Assembly (NCBI GenBank): GCA_934655875.1
Contig: CAKUHB010000001.1
Span: 124,001 to 188,000 of the forward strand
Direction of reading: 5' to 3'
Length of the DNA stretch: 64,000 nucleotides
Source of the DNA: an uncultured Oscillospiraceae bacterium
Lineage (GTDB): Bacteria; Bacillota; Clostridia; Oscillospirales; Oscillospiraceae
Each line of letters opens with the position of its first letter. Position 1 is the first letter of the stretch. The notes under the pieces were generated by a model. That model saw only the letters and a program-made list of their open reading frames with translations, was not told where the DNA came from and searched no databases. Shown piece after piece: positions 34,757-43,337 of the stretch. A program made the translations under genes and the position numbers.

Positions 34757-35143
34757 ATGGCTGACTTACAAAAAAATCTGACGCCGTCGGCGATCAAGTA
34801 CCTGCTGGTTCTCCGGGAGCTTTGCGCGCCGGAAAAAGGCGCGCGGTGCATGGACATTGCCGAACGGCTGCACGTGACCAAGCCGAGCGTCCATTCCATG
34901 ATCTCCAACCTCTGCGACGCGGGGCTTGCGGAGCGGAAAAAATATGGTACGGTCTTTCTGACGCCGGCGGGCTGCGAGGAAGCAGAGCGGTATGCCAGCT
35001 GCTGTTCGCGGCTGTCTGACCGGCTGCAGGATGCGCTCGGACTGGAAGCAGAGGACGCACGCAGCGCGGCCTGCGCCGTGCTGTCACAGCTTCCGGACGC
35101 GCTGCAGCGGCTGTCGCAGACGCTTGGCGGACAGAATGCATAG
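34757..35143 (+). CDS. DtxR/MntR-family metal-dependent regulator
   Basis: This is a 128-residue protein. Residues 1-65 form the winged helix typical of DtxR (NLTPSAIKYLLVLREL ... MDIAERLHVTKPSVHSMISNL). A helical dimerisation/metal domain follows, with E75/E77-type positions and C82/C83. There is no SH3-like third domain, as in MntR. It would repress under iron or manganese. The operator-like repeat just upstream suggests autoregulation, and a 35-residue membrane protein gene follows 13 bases later. Confidence 0.88.
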   Translation: MADLQKNLTPSAIKYLLVLRELCAPEKGARCMDIAERLHVTKPSVHSMISNLCDAGLAERKKYGTVFLTPAGCEEAERYASCCSRLSDRLQDALGLEAEDARSAACAVLSQLPDALQRLSQTLGGQNA

Positions 35144-35156
35144 GGAGGCACCGCAT

Positions 35157-35264
35157 ATGGAGCTTTTGACATCCGTATTGATCGCCGGAGGGGTCTGCGT
35201 CTGCGTCGGCGCAGTCAAGGCCGTCTGCCGGCGGCTGAACCGGAACAGAAAAAACGCCGAATAA
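35157..35264 (+). CDS. 35-residue single-span membrane microprotein
   Basis: A small frame starts at ATG 35157, 6-7 bases after GGGAGG. A hydrophobic span (residues 3-23, with C14, C16 and a later C24) is followed by a strongly basic tail RRLNRNRKN. It sits 13 bases after the DtxR-type gene and directly before a terminator, so it shares the metal-regulated transcript. It loosely resembles the small membrane proteins that accompany FeoB, but feoB is absent here. Confidence 0.65.
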   Translation: MELLTSVLIAGGVCVCVGAVKAVCRRLNRNRKNAE

Positions 35265-35272
35265 ACGCACGC

Positions 35273-35301
35273 GCGGCCCGCAGATTTCATCTGCGGGCCG
35301 C
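35273..35301. terminator. terminator between microprotein gene and HAD phosphatase
   Basis: A perfect 13-bp stem (35273-35285 with 35289-35301) with a 3-nt loop lies between convergent genes. Confidence 0.8.
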
Positions 35302-35308
35302 TTGCTGT

Positions 35309-35959
35309 TTATCCGTTTTTCAGTGCCTGCGCGAGCTGGTCAACAGTGTCGCAGATGCAGCTGGCGCCGGCATCGAGCAAAACCTCCCGCGCGCGGAAGC
35401 CCCAGCTGACCGAGATGCAGGGCAGCTGGGCGTTCTGGGCCGTGGCGACGTCCACCTCGGAATCGCCGATGTAGACAGTGCTCTTATCCCCGGCGTGCAG
35501 CTGGTCGATGACGGCAAAGACGGAATCCGGATACGGCTTTTTGCGCACGCCATCCTTTGCACCGGCGGAAGCGGCAAGCAGCCCCGGGAAATACTGCGCG
35601 GCGAGCGTCTGCACGGCAAAATCCGGCTTGTTCGAAACGACGGCAGTCTGCACGCCGTCCTTTTGCAGCTGGGCAAGCAGCGGCAGGATCCCGTCATACG
35701 GCTTTGTCAGCTCGGCGCAGTGCGCGCCGTAATATGTCTGAAATTCGGCAAGGACAGCGTCCTGCTGTGCCTGGCTGAGTCCCTCCGGGACAGCGCGGGC
35801 GATGAGCTTCTGCGCGCCGTTGCCGACGAACGCGCGCACCTCGTCCAGCGTGCGTGGCGCATAGCCGAAGGCGGCCAGCGCGTGGTTGACGCCCGCGTGC
35901 AGATCGGCCAGCGTGTCAAGGAGCGTTCCGTCCAGGTCAAAAATTGCAAGCTGATACAT
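35309..35959 (-). CDS. HAD-superfamily phosphatase, phosphoglycolate phosphatase-like
   Basis: This 216-residue hydrolase shows the HAD motifs in order: DLDGTLLDT (8-16, nucleophile and acid Asp), the helical cap (FVGNGAQKLIARAVPEG), VVSNKPD, the motif III lysine around KKPYPD, and GDSEVDVATA. Layout fits Gph/PGPase, which removes 2-phosphoglycolate formed in DNA repair; other small sugar phosphates are possible. Single gene. Confidence 0.88.
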   Translation of the reverse strand: MYQLAIFDLDGTLLDTLADLHAGVNHALAAFGYAPRTLDEVRAFVGNGAQKLIARAVPEGLSQAQQDAVLAEFQTYYGAHCAELTKPYDGILPLLAQLQKDGVQTAVVSNKPDFAVQTLAAQYFPGLLAASAGAKDGVRKKPYPDSVFAVIDQLHAGDKSTVYIGDSEVDVATAQNAQLPCISVSWGFRAREVLLDAGASCICDTVDQLAQALKNG

Positions 35960-36000
35960 GATTCTATTCTCTCTTTCCGTGTTCTGATGCGATTATAAAG

Positions 36001-36029
36001 TTGCGGGCAGTGCTTGTCAATGCTATAAT
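36001..36029 (+). promoter_or_regulatory. promoter of the TrmH-family methyltransferase
   Basis: -35 TTGCGG (36001-36006), a 17-base spacer and a perfect -10 TATAAT (36024-36029). Confidence 0.78.
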
Positions 36030-36067
36030 ACAGCTGATTTGATTCTTGCTTGAGAGGAAACACTGTG

Positions 36068-36877
36068 ATGCAACTGCGGGAAATTACCGATTTTCATGCG
36101 CCGGAGCTGGACATCTACGCCAGACTGACGGAAAACCAGCTCGTGAACCGGGCAGATCCGGAAAACGCCCTGTTCGTGGCGGAAAGTCCGCTGGTCATCG
36201 GCCGCGCGCTGGACGCCGGGTGCGAGCCGGTCTCGTTTCTGATGGAAAAGAAGCACGTCACAGGCAAGGGCGCGGAGCTGCTGGCCAGATGTCCGGACGT
36301 GCCGGTCTATGCGGCGGAGCTGGAGGTTCTGACGCAGCTGACGGGGTTCCACCTGACGCGCGGCATGCTCTGCGCGATGCGCAGGCCGAAGCCCTCGGAT
36401 CCGGCGGACATTCTGAAAAATGCCGTGCGCATAGCCGTCCTGGAAAACGTGATGAACCCGACGAATATCGGCGCGATCTTTCGTTCGGCGGCGGCGCTCG
36501 GCATGGACGCGGTTCTGCTGACGAGCGCGGGGAGCGATCCTCTATACCGCCGCGCCATCCGCGTGAGCATGGGCACGGTCTTTCAGGTGCCGTGGGCGTA
36601 TCTGCCGGAGGAGTGGCCGGTGCTTCTGCATGCGCAGGGCTTCCGGACGGCGGCCATGGCGCTGCGGGACGATTCCGTGCGGCTGGACGATCCGCGGCTG
36701 CTGGCGGAGGAAAAGCTCGCTGTCGTCCTCGGCACGGAGGGCGACGGGCTGGCCCCGCAGACGATCGCAGCCTGCGACTATACGGTGCGCATCCCCATGT
36801 GGCACGGCGTAGACTCCCTGAATGTCGCCGCGGCGAGCGCCGTGGCGTTCTATCAGCTCGGCAGAAGGCCGGAATAG
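36068..36877 (+). CDS. TrmH/SpoU-family RNA 2'-O-methyltransferase
   Basis: This 269-residue protein starts at ATG 36068 by its distance from GAGAGG; GTG 36065 and TTG 36050 are also in frame. The N-terminal substrate domain contains NALFVAESPLVIGRALDAG. SPOUT motif I is NPTNIGAIFRSAAALG, motif II VLGTEGDGL and motif III IPMWHGVDSLNVAAA, all forming the knotted SAM site. It methylates rRNA or tRNA ribose; the target is not predictable. Confidence 0.9.
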   Translation: MQLREITDFHAPELDIYARLTENQLVNRADPENALFVAESPLVIGRALDAGCEPVSFLMEKKHVTGKGAELLARCPDVPVYAAELEVLTQLTGFHLTRGMLCAMRRPKPSDPADILKNAVRIAVLENVMNPTNIGAIFRSAAALGMDAVLLTSAGSDPLYRRAIRVSMGTVFQVPWAYLPEEWPVLLHAQGFRTAAMALRDDSVRLDDPRLLAEEKLAVVLGTEGDGLAPQTIAACDYTVRIPMWHGVDSLNVAAASAVAFYQLGRRPE

Positions 36878-36888
36878 CAAAGCACAGC

Positions 36889-36925
36889 AGCCACGGCGAA
36901 GCGTACCGCTTCGCCGTGGCTTTCT
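36889..36925 (+). terminator. terminator after the RNA methyltransferase
   Basis: A perfect 15-bp stem (36889-36903 with 36907-36921) followed by TTTC. Also lies at the 3' side of the convergent YhaM gene. Confidence 0.85.
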
Positions 36926-36939
36926 GTATCCGCTCAGAT

Positions 36940-37893
36940 TTAATTGTGGCGGTAAATTTTCTTATCCAGCGCAAAGATCCGGTTGCTGAACGAACCGGCG
37001 GGCAGATCCTGCATCGCTTCGGCATAGATCTCCATGCGGCTGTCGATGAGGTCGATCTCGGACAGAAGCTCCGCTTCCGCGCACTGCGGGCGGACGGCCG
37101 CGCCGAACTCCGGCTCGCCGTGGTGCGAGAGGATCATGTGCTGCAAAAGAAGACTCTTCTCCTCTGGGATGCCAAGCTCCTGCGCGCACTGCGCCGTCTC
37201 CTGCGCGCCCATCACCAGATGGCCGATCAGCTGGCCGGAGAGCGAGTAGTCCGTCACCATGCCAAGCCCGGAGAAGCAGAACTCCTGCTCCTTGGCAAAG
37301 TCGTGCAGGAGCGTTCCGGTCAGAAGCAGGCTGCGGTCAATGATATCCGCATAAAGCCCGGCGAGAAAATCCGCGATCTTCAGCATGTTGGACGTGTGCA
37401 TGAGAAGGCCGGACAGGAAGCTGTGGTGGACGCTCTTGGCTGCGGGAATGGAGCGGAAGGCGGCCAGATGCCGCTGCAGCATGGTGCGCGCCACAGCGCG
37501 GTAGTCCGCGTCCTGCATGGAATCGATCAGGCGGTCAATTTCCTGGATCCGCTCATCCGGGTCGATGGGTGCAACCGGGACGAGCGCGGAGACGTCATAC
37601 TGGTCGCCGTCCTGCGCCATGCGGATGCGCCCGGCGGTCAGCTGGGCAGACCCCTTGAACTCCGACACCTGCCCGCGGATCTTGACGACGCGGCCGGTAT
37701 CACCGCTGCCTGCGCCGACAGGCCCATTGTAATCCCAGACCTTGAGATCGATCACGCCCGTGCGGTCGGCCAGCACGCCGGACAAAAACGGCTTGCCAGC
37801 GGCTGTCGTCTTCAGAAGCGCGTCCTTCAAAACGTAAAAGCCCTCTACATCGTCGCCGGGGCGCATGTCGGCGATCGGCTTGTTGTATTCCAT
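36940..37893 (-). CDS. 3'-5' exoribonuclease YhaM family (OB fold plus HD domain)
   Basis: This 317-residue protein starts at ATG 37893, which follows GAGGAA; an earlier in-frame ATG at 37923 lacks a good site. The N-terminal OB fold contains GDDVEGFYVLKDALLKTT and a nucleic-acid strand set. The C-terminal HD domain shows HHSFLSGLLMHTSNMLKIA, the GTLLHDFAK motif and MILSHHGEPEFG. YhaM degrades RNA and single-stranded DNA from the 3' end with Mn. Promoter at 37927-37955. Confidence 0.9.
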   Translation of the reverse strand: MEYNKPIADMRPGDDVEGFYVLKDALLKTTAAGKPFLSGVLADRTGVIDLKVWDYNGPVGAGSGDTGRVVKIRGQVSEFKGSAQLTAGRIRMAQDGDQYDVSALVPVAPIDPDERIQEIDRLIDSMQDADYRAVARTMLQRHLAAFRSIPAAKSVHHSFLSGLLMHTSNMLKIADFLAGLYADIIDRSLLLTGTLLHDFAKEQEFCFSGLGMVTDYSLSGQLIGHLVMGAQETAQCAQELGIPEEKSLLLQHMILSHHGEPEFGAAVRPQCAEAELLSEIDLIDSRMEIYAEAMQDLPAGSFSNRIFALDKKIYRHN

Positions 37894-37926
37894 ATGCGGT
37901 TCCTCACTGTCATTCAATTTCACCCT

Positions 37927-37955
37927 ATTATATCAGTCTTTTCCGGCGCGCGCAA
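37927..37955 (-). promoter_or_regulatory. promoter of the YhaM gene
   Basis: On the minus strand, -35 TTGCGC (37955-37950), a 17-base spacer and -10 TATAAT (37932-37927). Confidence 0.8.
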
Positions 37956-38023
37956 TCATAGAGATGAACCTGTGAACAAAAAGTTAAATTCCCTGAACGC
38001 CCGGCGGAGAGCGACATTTGCGG

Positions 38024-38052
38024 TTGTTTTCCGGCAGTTTTCGTGGTATACT
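38024..38052 (+). promoter_or_regulatory. promoter of the DivIVA-like gene
   Basis: -35 TTGTTT (38024-38029), a 17-base spacer and -10 TATACT (38047-38052). Confidence 0.7.
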
Positions 38053-38084
38053 GTGAAAAAATCAGGAAGCAGGAGGACCTGTGT

Positions 38085-38765
38085 ATGGCCGACTTTTCCA
38101 AATTCCGTACCGCCGTCAGCGGCTTTAACCGCACCGACGTCGTCAATTATATCGAATCCGCATCCATTGAGCACCAGAAGGCCCTGCGCAAGCTGACCGA
38201 CGAGCGCGACCGGCTGGCAGGCGAAAACGCCGGCCTGCAGACCCAGCTCGAGGCGCTTCAGGCGCAGCTGCAGCAGGCAAAGGAAGAAGCCGAATCCCGC
38301 AGCGAGGAGCTGCGGCAGGCGAAAGAGGAGAATGAATCCCTCAGCGAGCAGCTGAACACCCTCGCGCAGGAGGGCGCGGAGCTCGCCGCGCAGCTCAAGC
38401 AGGCGGAAAGCGCCGCGCCGCAGGAGGAATCGGAAGCGGAACCGGCATCCCAGCCGGAGGAGCCCGCGCAGGCCGACCCGTCCGTGACGGAAAAGGAGCT
38501 TGCAGCCTACCGCCGCGCCGAGCAGGCCGAGCGCAACGCCGCTGTCCGTGCCAGACGGATCTATGCCCAGCTGTCCGGGCTCTGCGAGGATGCCCGCAGC
38601 CGCTATCTCGACTCCGGCGAGGAGATCGCCGCGCTGACCTCCGACCTGTCGACGGGCCTTTCCCGCTTGCAGGACGCGCTTGCCGACGTGCAGGTGATCT
38701 TTGACGACGCGCAGAACGCCTTTGACGGCATGCAGCTGCCGGAGACGGACGACACGGAGGAATAA
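38085..38765 (+). CDS. DivIVA-like coiled-coil protein
   Basis: This 226-residue acidic protein starts at ATG 38085 behind AGGAGG. The first 45 residues (FRTAVSGFNRTDVVNYIESA) resemble the DivIVA/GpsB membrane-recognition start (GYN/F-xxxVD). A long coiled coil of Glu/Gln/Leu heptads runs from about 35 to 110, then a Pro/Glu/Ala linker and a helical C-terminus (about 148-220). Likely placed at curved membrane or the septum. The partner is unknown. Confidence 0.78.
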   Translation: MADFSKFRTAVSGFNRTDVVNYIESASIEHQKALRKLTDERDRLAGENAGLQTQLEALQAQLQQAKEEAESRSEELRQAKEENESLSEQLNTLAQEGAELAAQLKQAESAAPQEESEAEPASQPEEPAQADPSVTEKELAAYRRAEQAERNAAVRARRIYAQLSGLCEDARSRYLDSGEEIAALTSDLSTGLSRLQDALADVQVIFDDAQNAFDGMQLPETDDTEE

Positions 38766-38790
38766 GGCGCAGAGACTGCCGAAAAAACAG

Positions 38791-38820
38791 AGTCTTCCCC
38801 TTACCCGGGAAGACTTTTTC
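38791..38820 (+). terminator. terminator between DivIVA-like gene and xthA
   Basis: Stem AGTCTTCCC / GGGAAGACT (38791-38799, 38807-38815) followed by T5. Confidence 0.88.
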
Positions 38821-38836
38821 ATGTATGGAGGGTGCA

Positions 38837-39592
38837 ATGAAGCTTGTATCATGGAATGTCAACGGCCTGCGGGCCTGCCTTGGTAAGGGATTTCTGGAGT
38901 ACTGCGCGCAGGAGGACGCGGATATCATCTGTTTGCAGGAGACCAAGCTCCAGCCGGAGCAGGCACAGTTTGCGCTGGACGGCTACGAGCGGTATTTCTA
39001 TTCCGCGGAGAAAAAGGGCTATTCCGGCACGGCGATCCTGACGAAGACGCCGCCTGTTTCCATCCAGTACGGCCTTGGGCAGGAAGAGCACGACCACGAG
39101 GGACGGCTCATCACGGCGGAATATCCCGCGTTCTATCTTGTCTGCTGCTATACGCCAAATTCGCAGGACGGGCTGAAGCGCCTGCCGTACCGCATGCAGT
39201 GGGAGGACGCGCTCCGCGCGTATCTGGTGAAGCTGGACGCAAAAAAGCCTGTCGTCTACTGCGGCGATCTCAACGTGGCACATGAGGAAATTGATCTCAA
39301 AAACCCGAAATCGAACCGCCAGAACGCCGGCTTTTCCGATGAGGAGCGGGAAAAGATGACGCAGCTTCTCTCGTCCGGCTTTGCCGACACGTTCCGCCGC
39401 CTGCATCCGGGGCTGGAGGGCGCGTACTCGTGGTGGAGCTACCGCTTCCACGCGCGGGAGAAGAATGCGGGCTGGCGTATCGACTATTTTATCGTCTCTG
39501 AGCGTCTTCTGCCGCAGGTGGCCGCGTCCGAGATCCGCGCGGATGTGCTTGGCAGCGACCACTGCCCGGTTGTGCTGGAGCTGCGCGTATGA
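38837..39592 (+). CDS. xthA: exodeoxyribonuclease III / AP endonuclease
   Basis: This is a 251-residue EEP-fold nuclease. ATG 38837 follows GGAGGGTGCA; an upstream in-frame ATG overlaps that ribosome site. Family motifs are SWNVNGLRA (5-13), IICLQETKL (Glu metal ligand), YCGDLNVAHEEIDL and the final GSDHCPV. It cuts abasic sites and trims 3' ends in base-excision repair. It overlaps a UvrD-type helicase gene by ATGA, a DNA-repair pair. Confidence 0.95.
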   Translation: MKLVSWNVNGLRACLGKGFLEYCAQEDADIICLQETKLQPEQAQFALDGYERYFYSAEKKGYSGTAILTKTPPVSIQYGLGQEEHDHEGRLITAEYPAFYLVCCYTPNSQDGLKRLPYRMQWEDALRAYLVKLDAKKPVVYCGDLNVAHEEIDLKNPKSNRQNAGFSDEEREKMTQLLSSGFADTFRRLHPGLEGAYSWWSYRFHAREKNAGWRIDYFIVSERLLPQVAASEIRADVLGSDHCPVVLELRV

Positions 39593-41847
39593 CGCCGGAG
39601 GAATTTACCGCCCGCTATATGCCGCACTTCAGCGCGCAGCAGCGGGCGGCCGTCTGCCGGACGGAAGGGCCGGTTCTGCTGCTGGCCGTGCCGGGCAGCG
39701 GCAAGACGACGGTTCTTGTCACGCGTCTTGGCTATATGGCGCTTTGCTGCGGCATCGAGCCGGAGCGCATTCTGACCATGACGTACACCGTCGCCGCCAC
39801 GCGCGAAATGCGCGCGCGGTTTCTGGCGCAGTTTCCGGAGCTGGAGGGCCATACCCCGCAGTTCCGGACGATCAACGGCTTATCGGCCAAGATCATCGAA
39901 GCTTACAGCCGCGGCCGCGGTACGTCCTTTTCCCTACAGGAGAACGCGGCGGAGCTGGCCGCGCTCGTGAGCCGGATCTATCACGAAAAGACCGGCGAAT
40001 ATCCCACCGACGCTACCATCCGGGAGATCCGCACGGCCATCACCTACTGCAAGAACATGATGCTGACGCAGGAGGAGATCCGGGACACGGATTTCGACAT
40101 CCCGGGCTTTGACGGTCTGTACGCACGCTACTGCGCGGAGCTGCGCGCGGCGCGGCAGATGGACTATGACGACCAGATGGCCTACGCGCTGGCCATTCTG
40201 CGCAGGCACCCGGATCTCCTGCTGCAATTCCAGACGCAGTACCCGTATCTGTGCGTGGACGAGTCGCAGGACACCTCCCGCGTGCAGCACGCGATCATCG
40301 AGCTGCTGGCAAAAAAGAGCGGGAACCTGTTCATGGTCGGCGACGAGGATCAGAGCATCTACGGCTTCCGCGCCGCATATCCGGACGCGCTTCTGGCGTT
40401 TGAAAAGACGTATCCCGGCGCAAAGGTCCTGCTGATGGAGGACAATTACCGCTCCACCCGCGAAATTCTGCATGCCGCGGGCGGCTTCATCGCGCGCAGC
40501 CGTAGCCGCTATCCCAAGACCATCCGCCCTGCGCGCGGCTCCGGGCTTCCGGTGCAGCTGGTGCACACGGTCTCACGGCAGGCGCAGCTGCAATATCTGT
40601 TCGCACTGGCAACGCAGGCGGACGCGCCGTTTGCCGTTCTCTACCGCAACAACGACAGCGCGCTCCCGCTGATTGACCTTTTGCTGCGCAGCGGCGTGCC
40701 GTACCGCTGCCGGAGCTATGACGATACATTTTTCTCGCACCGGATCGTGTGCGATGTGACAGATATCATCGGCCTTGCCTACGCGCCGGACGATCCGGAG
40801 ATCTTTCTGCGGATCTATTATAAGCTCGGCGCGATGATCTCCAGGGACACGGCGCTGGACGCCTGCGAGCAGAGCCTCCGGAGCGGCGCGCCGGTACTCG
40901 CGTGCCTGCTTTCGCAGAGCGGATTGCCGTCCATGTGCCGGGAAGCTGCGGAGCAGCTGCAAGCGCAGCTGGCCGCGCTGCCGGAGGTGCCGGGATCGGC
41001 GCTGATCCGCACGATCTGGGGGCCGATGGGCTATGGCCGGTTCGTGGCGGAGCGGCGGCTCGACCCGGGGAAATTCTCCATTTTAAGCATGCTGGCCGAG
41101 CAGGAGCCGACGCCGCAGGCGTTTCTGGCGCGCTTACAGGCGCTGCGGCAGGCCGTCCGGACGCACGAGGATGCACCGGAAGCGGCGCTGACGCTCTCGA
41201 CCATCCATTCCAGCAAGGGACTGGAATACGACCGGGTCTATCTTCTCGACGTGCAGGACGGCATTCTTCCCGCGCGGCCGGATGGGCAGGACGCGGACGC
41301 GCAGACACGGCGGGAATACGAAGAGGACAGGCGGCTGTTCTATGTCGCCATGACGCGGGCGAAGGAGGAGCTGTATCTGTTCGATTACCCGGATGCACCG
41401 TCCCAATTCGTGCGCGAAATTCAGACGCTCGCGCCGCAGGCGCGGCCGGACGCGGACGATCTTGCCGCTCTGATCCCGGAAAACGCCTGCGGAAAGCGGT
41501 ATTTCCACCGGACTCGCGGCGAGGGGCGCATTCTGGCGCAGTGCGGCGACCGGACGCTCGTGCAGTTCGCGGACGGCGCGCAGGCGCTCATGACGATCGG
41601 CCAGATGCTCACCGAGCGCGACCGGACGGTCCGGAATCGCCCGGAGAAGAAGCCCGCGGACGCGCCTGCTTTGTCCGCAGCCCCCGGCCAGAGCATCTGG
41701 CACAAGAAATACGGCCGCGGGCAGATCGTCTCGCAGAGCGGCGGGCTGGTCGGCATCCGGTTTGAAGGGCCGGAAGAAACAGGAATCCGCCAGTTTGCAC
41801 TGGCGGATTCCCTGAAGCGCGGATTTTTGTTTTTCAGAGCGGACTAA
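39589..41847 (+). CDS. UvrD/PcrA-type superfamily 1 DNA helicase
   Basis: This 752-residue helicase has all motifs in order: Q-motif region, Walker A AVPGSGKTTVLVTR (about 33-46), Walker B CVDESQDTS, motif III VGDEDQSIYGFRAA, motif IV NYRST, motif V STIHSSKGLEYDRVYL and motif VI RRLFYVAMTRAKEEL. The last 55 residues (IWHKKYGRGQIVSQSGGLVG) are the PcrA-type C-terminal tudor-like module. Moves 3'-5' on ssDNA with ATP; likely in repair with the overlapping xthA. The stop overlaps that of the convergent radical SAM gene. Confidence 0.92.
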   Translation: MTPEEFTARYMPHFSAQQRAAVCRTEGPVLLLAVPGSGKTTVLVTRLGYMALCCGIEPERILTMTYTVAATREMRARFLAQFPELEGHTPQFRTINGLSAKIIEAYSRGRGTSFSLQENAAELAALVSRIYHEKTGEYPTDATIREIRTAITYCKNMMLTQEEIRDTDFDIPGFDGLYARYCAELRAARQMDYDDQMAYALAILRRHPDLLLQFQTQYPYLCVDESQDTSRVQHAIIELLAKKSGNLFMVGDEDQSIYGFRAAYPDALLAFEKTYPGAKVLLMEDNYRSTREILHAAGGFIARSRSRYPKTIRPARGSGLPVQLVHTVSRQAQLQYLFALATQADAPFAVLYRNNDSALPLIDLLLRSGVPYRCRSYDDTFFSHRIVCDVTDIIGLAYAPDDPEIFLRIYYKLGAMISRDTALDACEQSLRSGAPVLACLLSQSGLPSMCREAAEQLQAQLAALPEVPGSALIRTIWGPMGYGRFVAERRLDPGKFSILSMLAEQEPTPQAFLARLQALRQAVRTHEDAPEAALTLSTIHSSKGLEYDRVYLLDVQDGILPARPDGQDADAQTRREYEEDRRLFYVAMTRAKEELYLFDYPDAPSQFVREIQTLAPQARPDADDLAALIPENACGKRYFHRTRGEGRILAQCGDRTLVQFADGAQALMTIGQMLTERDRTVRNRPEKKPADAPALSAAPGQSIWHKKYGRGQIVSQSGGLVGIRFEGPEETGIRQFALADSLKRGFLFFRAD

Positions 41848-42686
41848 AACCGCTCGGAGTAGCCGCAGCGGCGGCAGAGCGGCTCGGTGCGTTCGCCACG
41901 CGCAAAGCCCTCCCGCATACGGCAGGCACGCGGGGACGCGAGAATGTCGCCCAGCTCCTGCGTGAACAGATTGCCGAGTGCAAGCGTCCCCTCGTGGTCA
42001 AGGCAGCACGGGACGACCGTCCCATCGCATAGAACCGCGAGCTGGTCGGAGAGCGCACGGCAACGCCCGGCGGCGCCGTGGTCAGGCGCACCCTCATCCG
42101 GCCAGTCAAAGCGCTCGCCATAGCTGAGAAAAATTTTGTCCTCCAGCCGCCAGCCCCAGGTATTCTTCTGCCATGCGCCGGGGAAGACCCGGTGCAGGTG
42201 GGCAAGGATCGCGTCATTCTGCTCGTGCAGGCCGCGCGTCGCGGCTCCGTCCAGATTCCACAGCCGGAAATCGGACAGAATCCCGGCTTCTTTCGCGGCG
42301 GCGGCAAAGTCTGTGCAGCCGGACAGATAGGCCGGAAAATCGCCAGCCGCATTGGCTTCAAAGCTGTGCAGGCTGATCGAGACCTTCCGCAGAGCAGGCG
42401 CGGCGAGCAGCTGCGCCTGCTTTTTTGGCAGCAGCGTCCCGTTGGTGGTCAGATTGGCGCGGAAGTCCAGCTCCCGGCAGATCGCAAGCAGCTGCGGCAG
42501 CTGCGGATGCAGAAGCGGCTCGCCCATAACATGCAGATACAGATACTGCCCGTAGGGACGCAGCTTCTGCGCTAGGATCCGGAACTGCTCCGGGGAGAGA
42601 AACGCCGCCGGCCGCTTTGTGCCGGGGCAGAAGCTGCACGAAAGATTGCAGCAGGTAGTGATCTCAAGATACAGCCGTGAAACCAT
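41844..42686 (-). CDS. radical SAM / SPASM-type protein
   Basis: The 280-residue enzyme starts at ATG 42686, where homology begins. The radical SAM cysteines are in CCNLSCSFC (CxxxCxxC: C12, C16, C19). The SAM-binding YLHVMGEPLLHP follows. A C-terminal cysteine set (VPCCLDHEGT and PLCRRCGYSERF) fits a SPASM/twitch auxiliary Fe-S site. Such proteins often modify peptides or act as anaerobic enzyme activators, but no precursor peptide gene is adjacent. Function unknown. Confidence 0.88.
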   Translation of the reverse strand: MVSRLYLEITTCCNLSCSFCPGTKRPAAFLSPEQFRILAQKLRPYGQYLYLHVMGEPLLHPQLPQLLAICRELDFRANLTTNGTLLPKKQAQLLAAPALRKVSISLHSFEANAAGDFPAYLSGCTDFAAAAKEAGILSDFRLWNLDGAATRGLHEQNDAILAHLHRVFPGAWQKNTWGWRLEDKIFLSYGERFDWPDEGAPDHGAAGRCRALSDQLAVLCDGTVVPCCLDHEGTLALGNLFTQELGDILASPRACRMREGFARGERTEPLCRRCGYSERF

Positions 42687-42797
42687 GCAAAAACCGCCTT
42701 TTTCGTTCTGCCTACAGTATACCGGTATCCACGCAAAAAGGAAAGATGGAAAAATCACGCCCGCCGTGGTATCATACCATTGAAATGAGGGATGCGG

Positions 42798-43337
42798 ATG
42801 TGGACACTTGAACAGGTACGGCAGGAATACCGGCGGCTCGACGCGATGCTGGGCATCGACACGAGCGGCGTCGGTCTGGAGTTTTCCAGGCGCATGACTC
42901 GGCAGTACGGAGTCTGCACCTTTTATAAGAATAAACCGCAGACCATCCGGCTGGCGGAGTTTCTGCGGTCGGAGGAGCAGGCCTTCTGGGATACCGCCCG
43001 CCATGAATATGCCCATGCCGCCGCGGCGCTTCTGACCGGCCGCCGCCATGGACACGATGAGGTCTGGCGCGCCGTCTGCCGCCGGATCGGCTGCCCGGCC
43101 GACCGGCTTGCGCCGCAGTGCGCAGCCGCGGAGGAAAACCGGCGGCGTGTGGCTGCCGCGCGCGGGGTGTACGTGGTGACGTGCCTGCAATGCGGCGCGG
43201 AATCGCGCTATTTCAGGCGCGGAACCGTCGTGCAGGCGCTGGAGGAACAGCGCGGCGGGATCCGCTGCCGCCGGTGCGGCGGACGGCGGTTCCGGCTGGA
43301 AAAGCGATATGAGGAGCAGGAGGACGCATGCAGATAA
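42798..43337 (+). CDS. SprT-like zinc-protease-domain protein
   Basis: This is a 179-residue protein; ATG 42798 is favoured over 42792 by spacing from GAGGG. The metal-binding helix is DTARHEYAHAAAALL (HExxH-like, here HEYAH), with a further histidine in RRHGHDEVW. A C-terminal zinc ribbon (CLQCGAES ... CRRCGGRRF) is as in SprT/Spartan proteins. Relatives cleave DNA-protein crosslinks or act as metallo-chaperones. It overlaps the next gene by ten bases in a three-gene operon. Confidence 0.83.
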   Translation: MWTLEQVRQEYRRLDAMLGIDTSGVGLEFSRRMTRQYGVCTFYKNKPQTIRLAEFLRSEEQAFWDTARHEYAHAAAALLTGRRHGHDEVWRAVCRRIGCPADRLAPQCAAAEENRRRVAAARGVYVVTCLQCGAESRYFRRGTVVQALEEQRGGIRCRRCGGRRFRLEKRYEEQEDACR

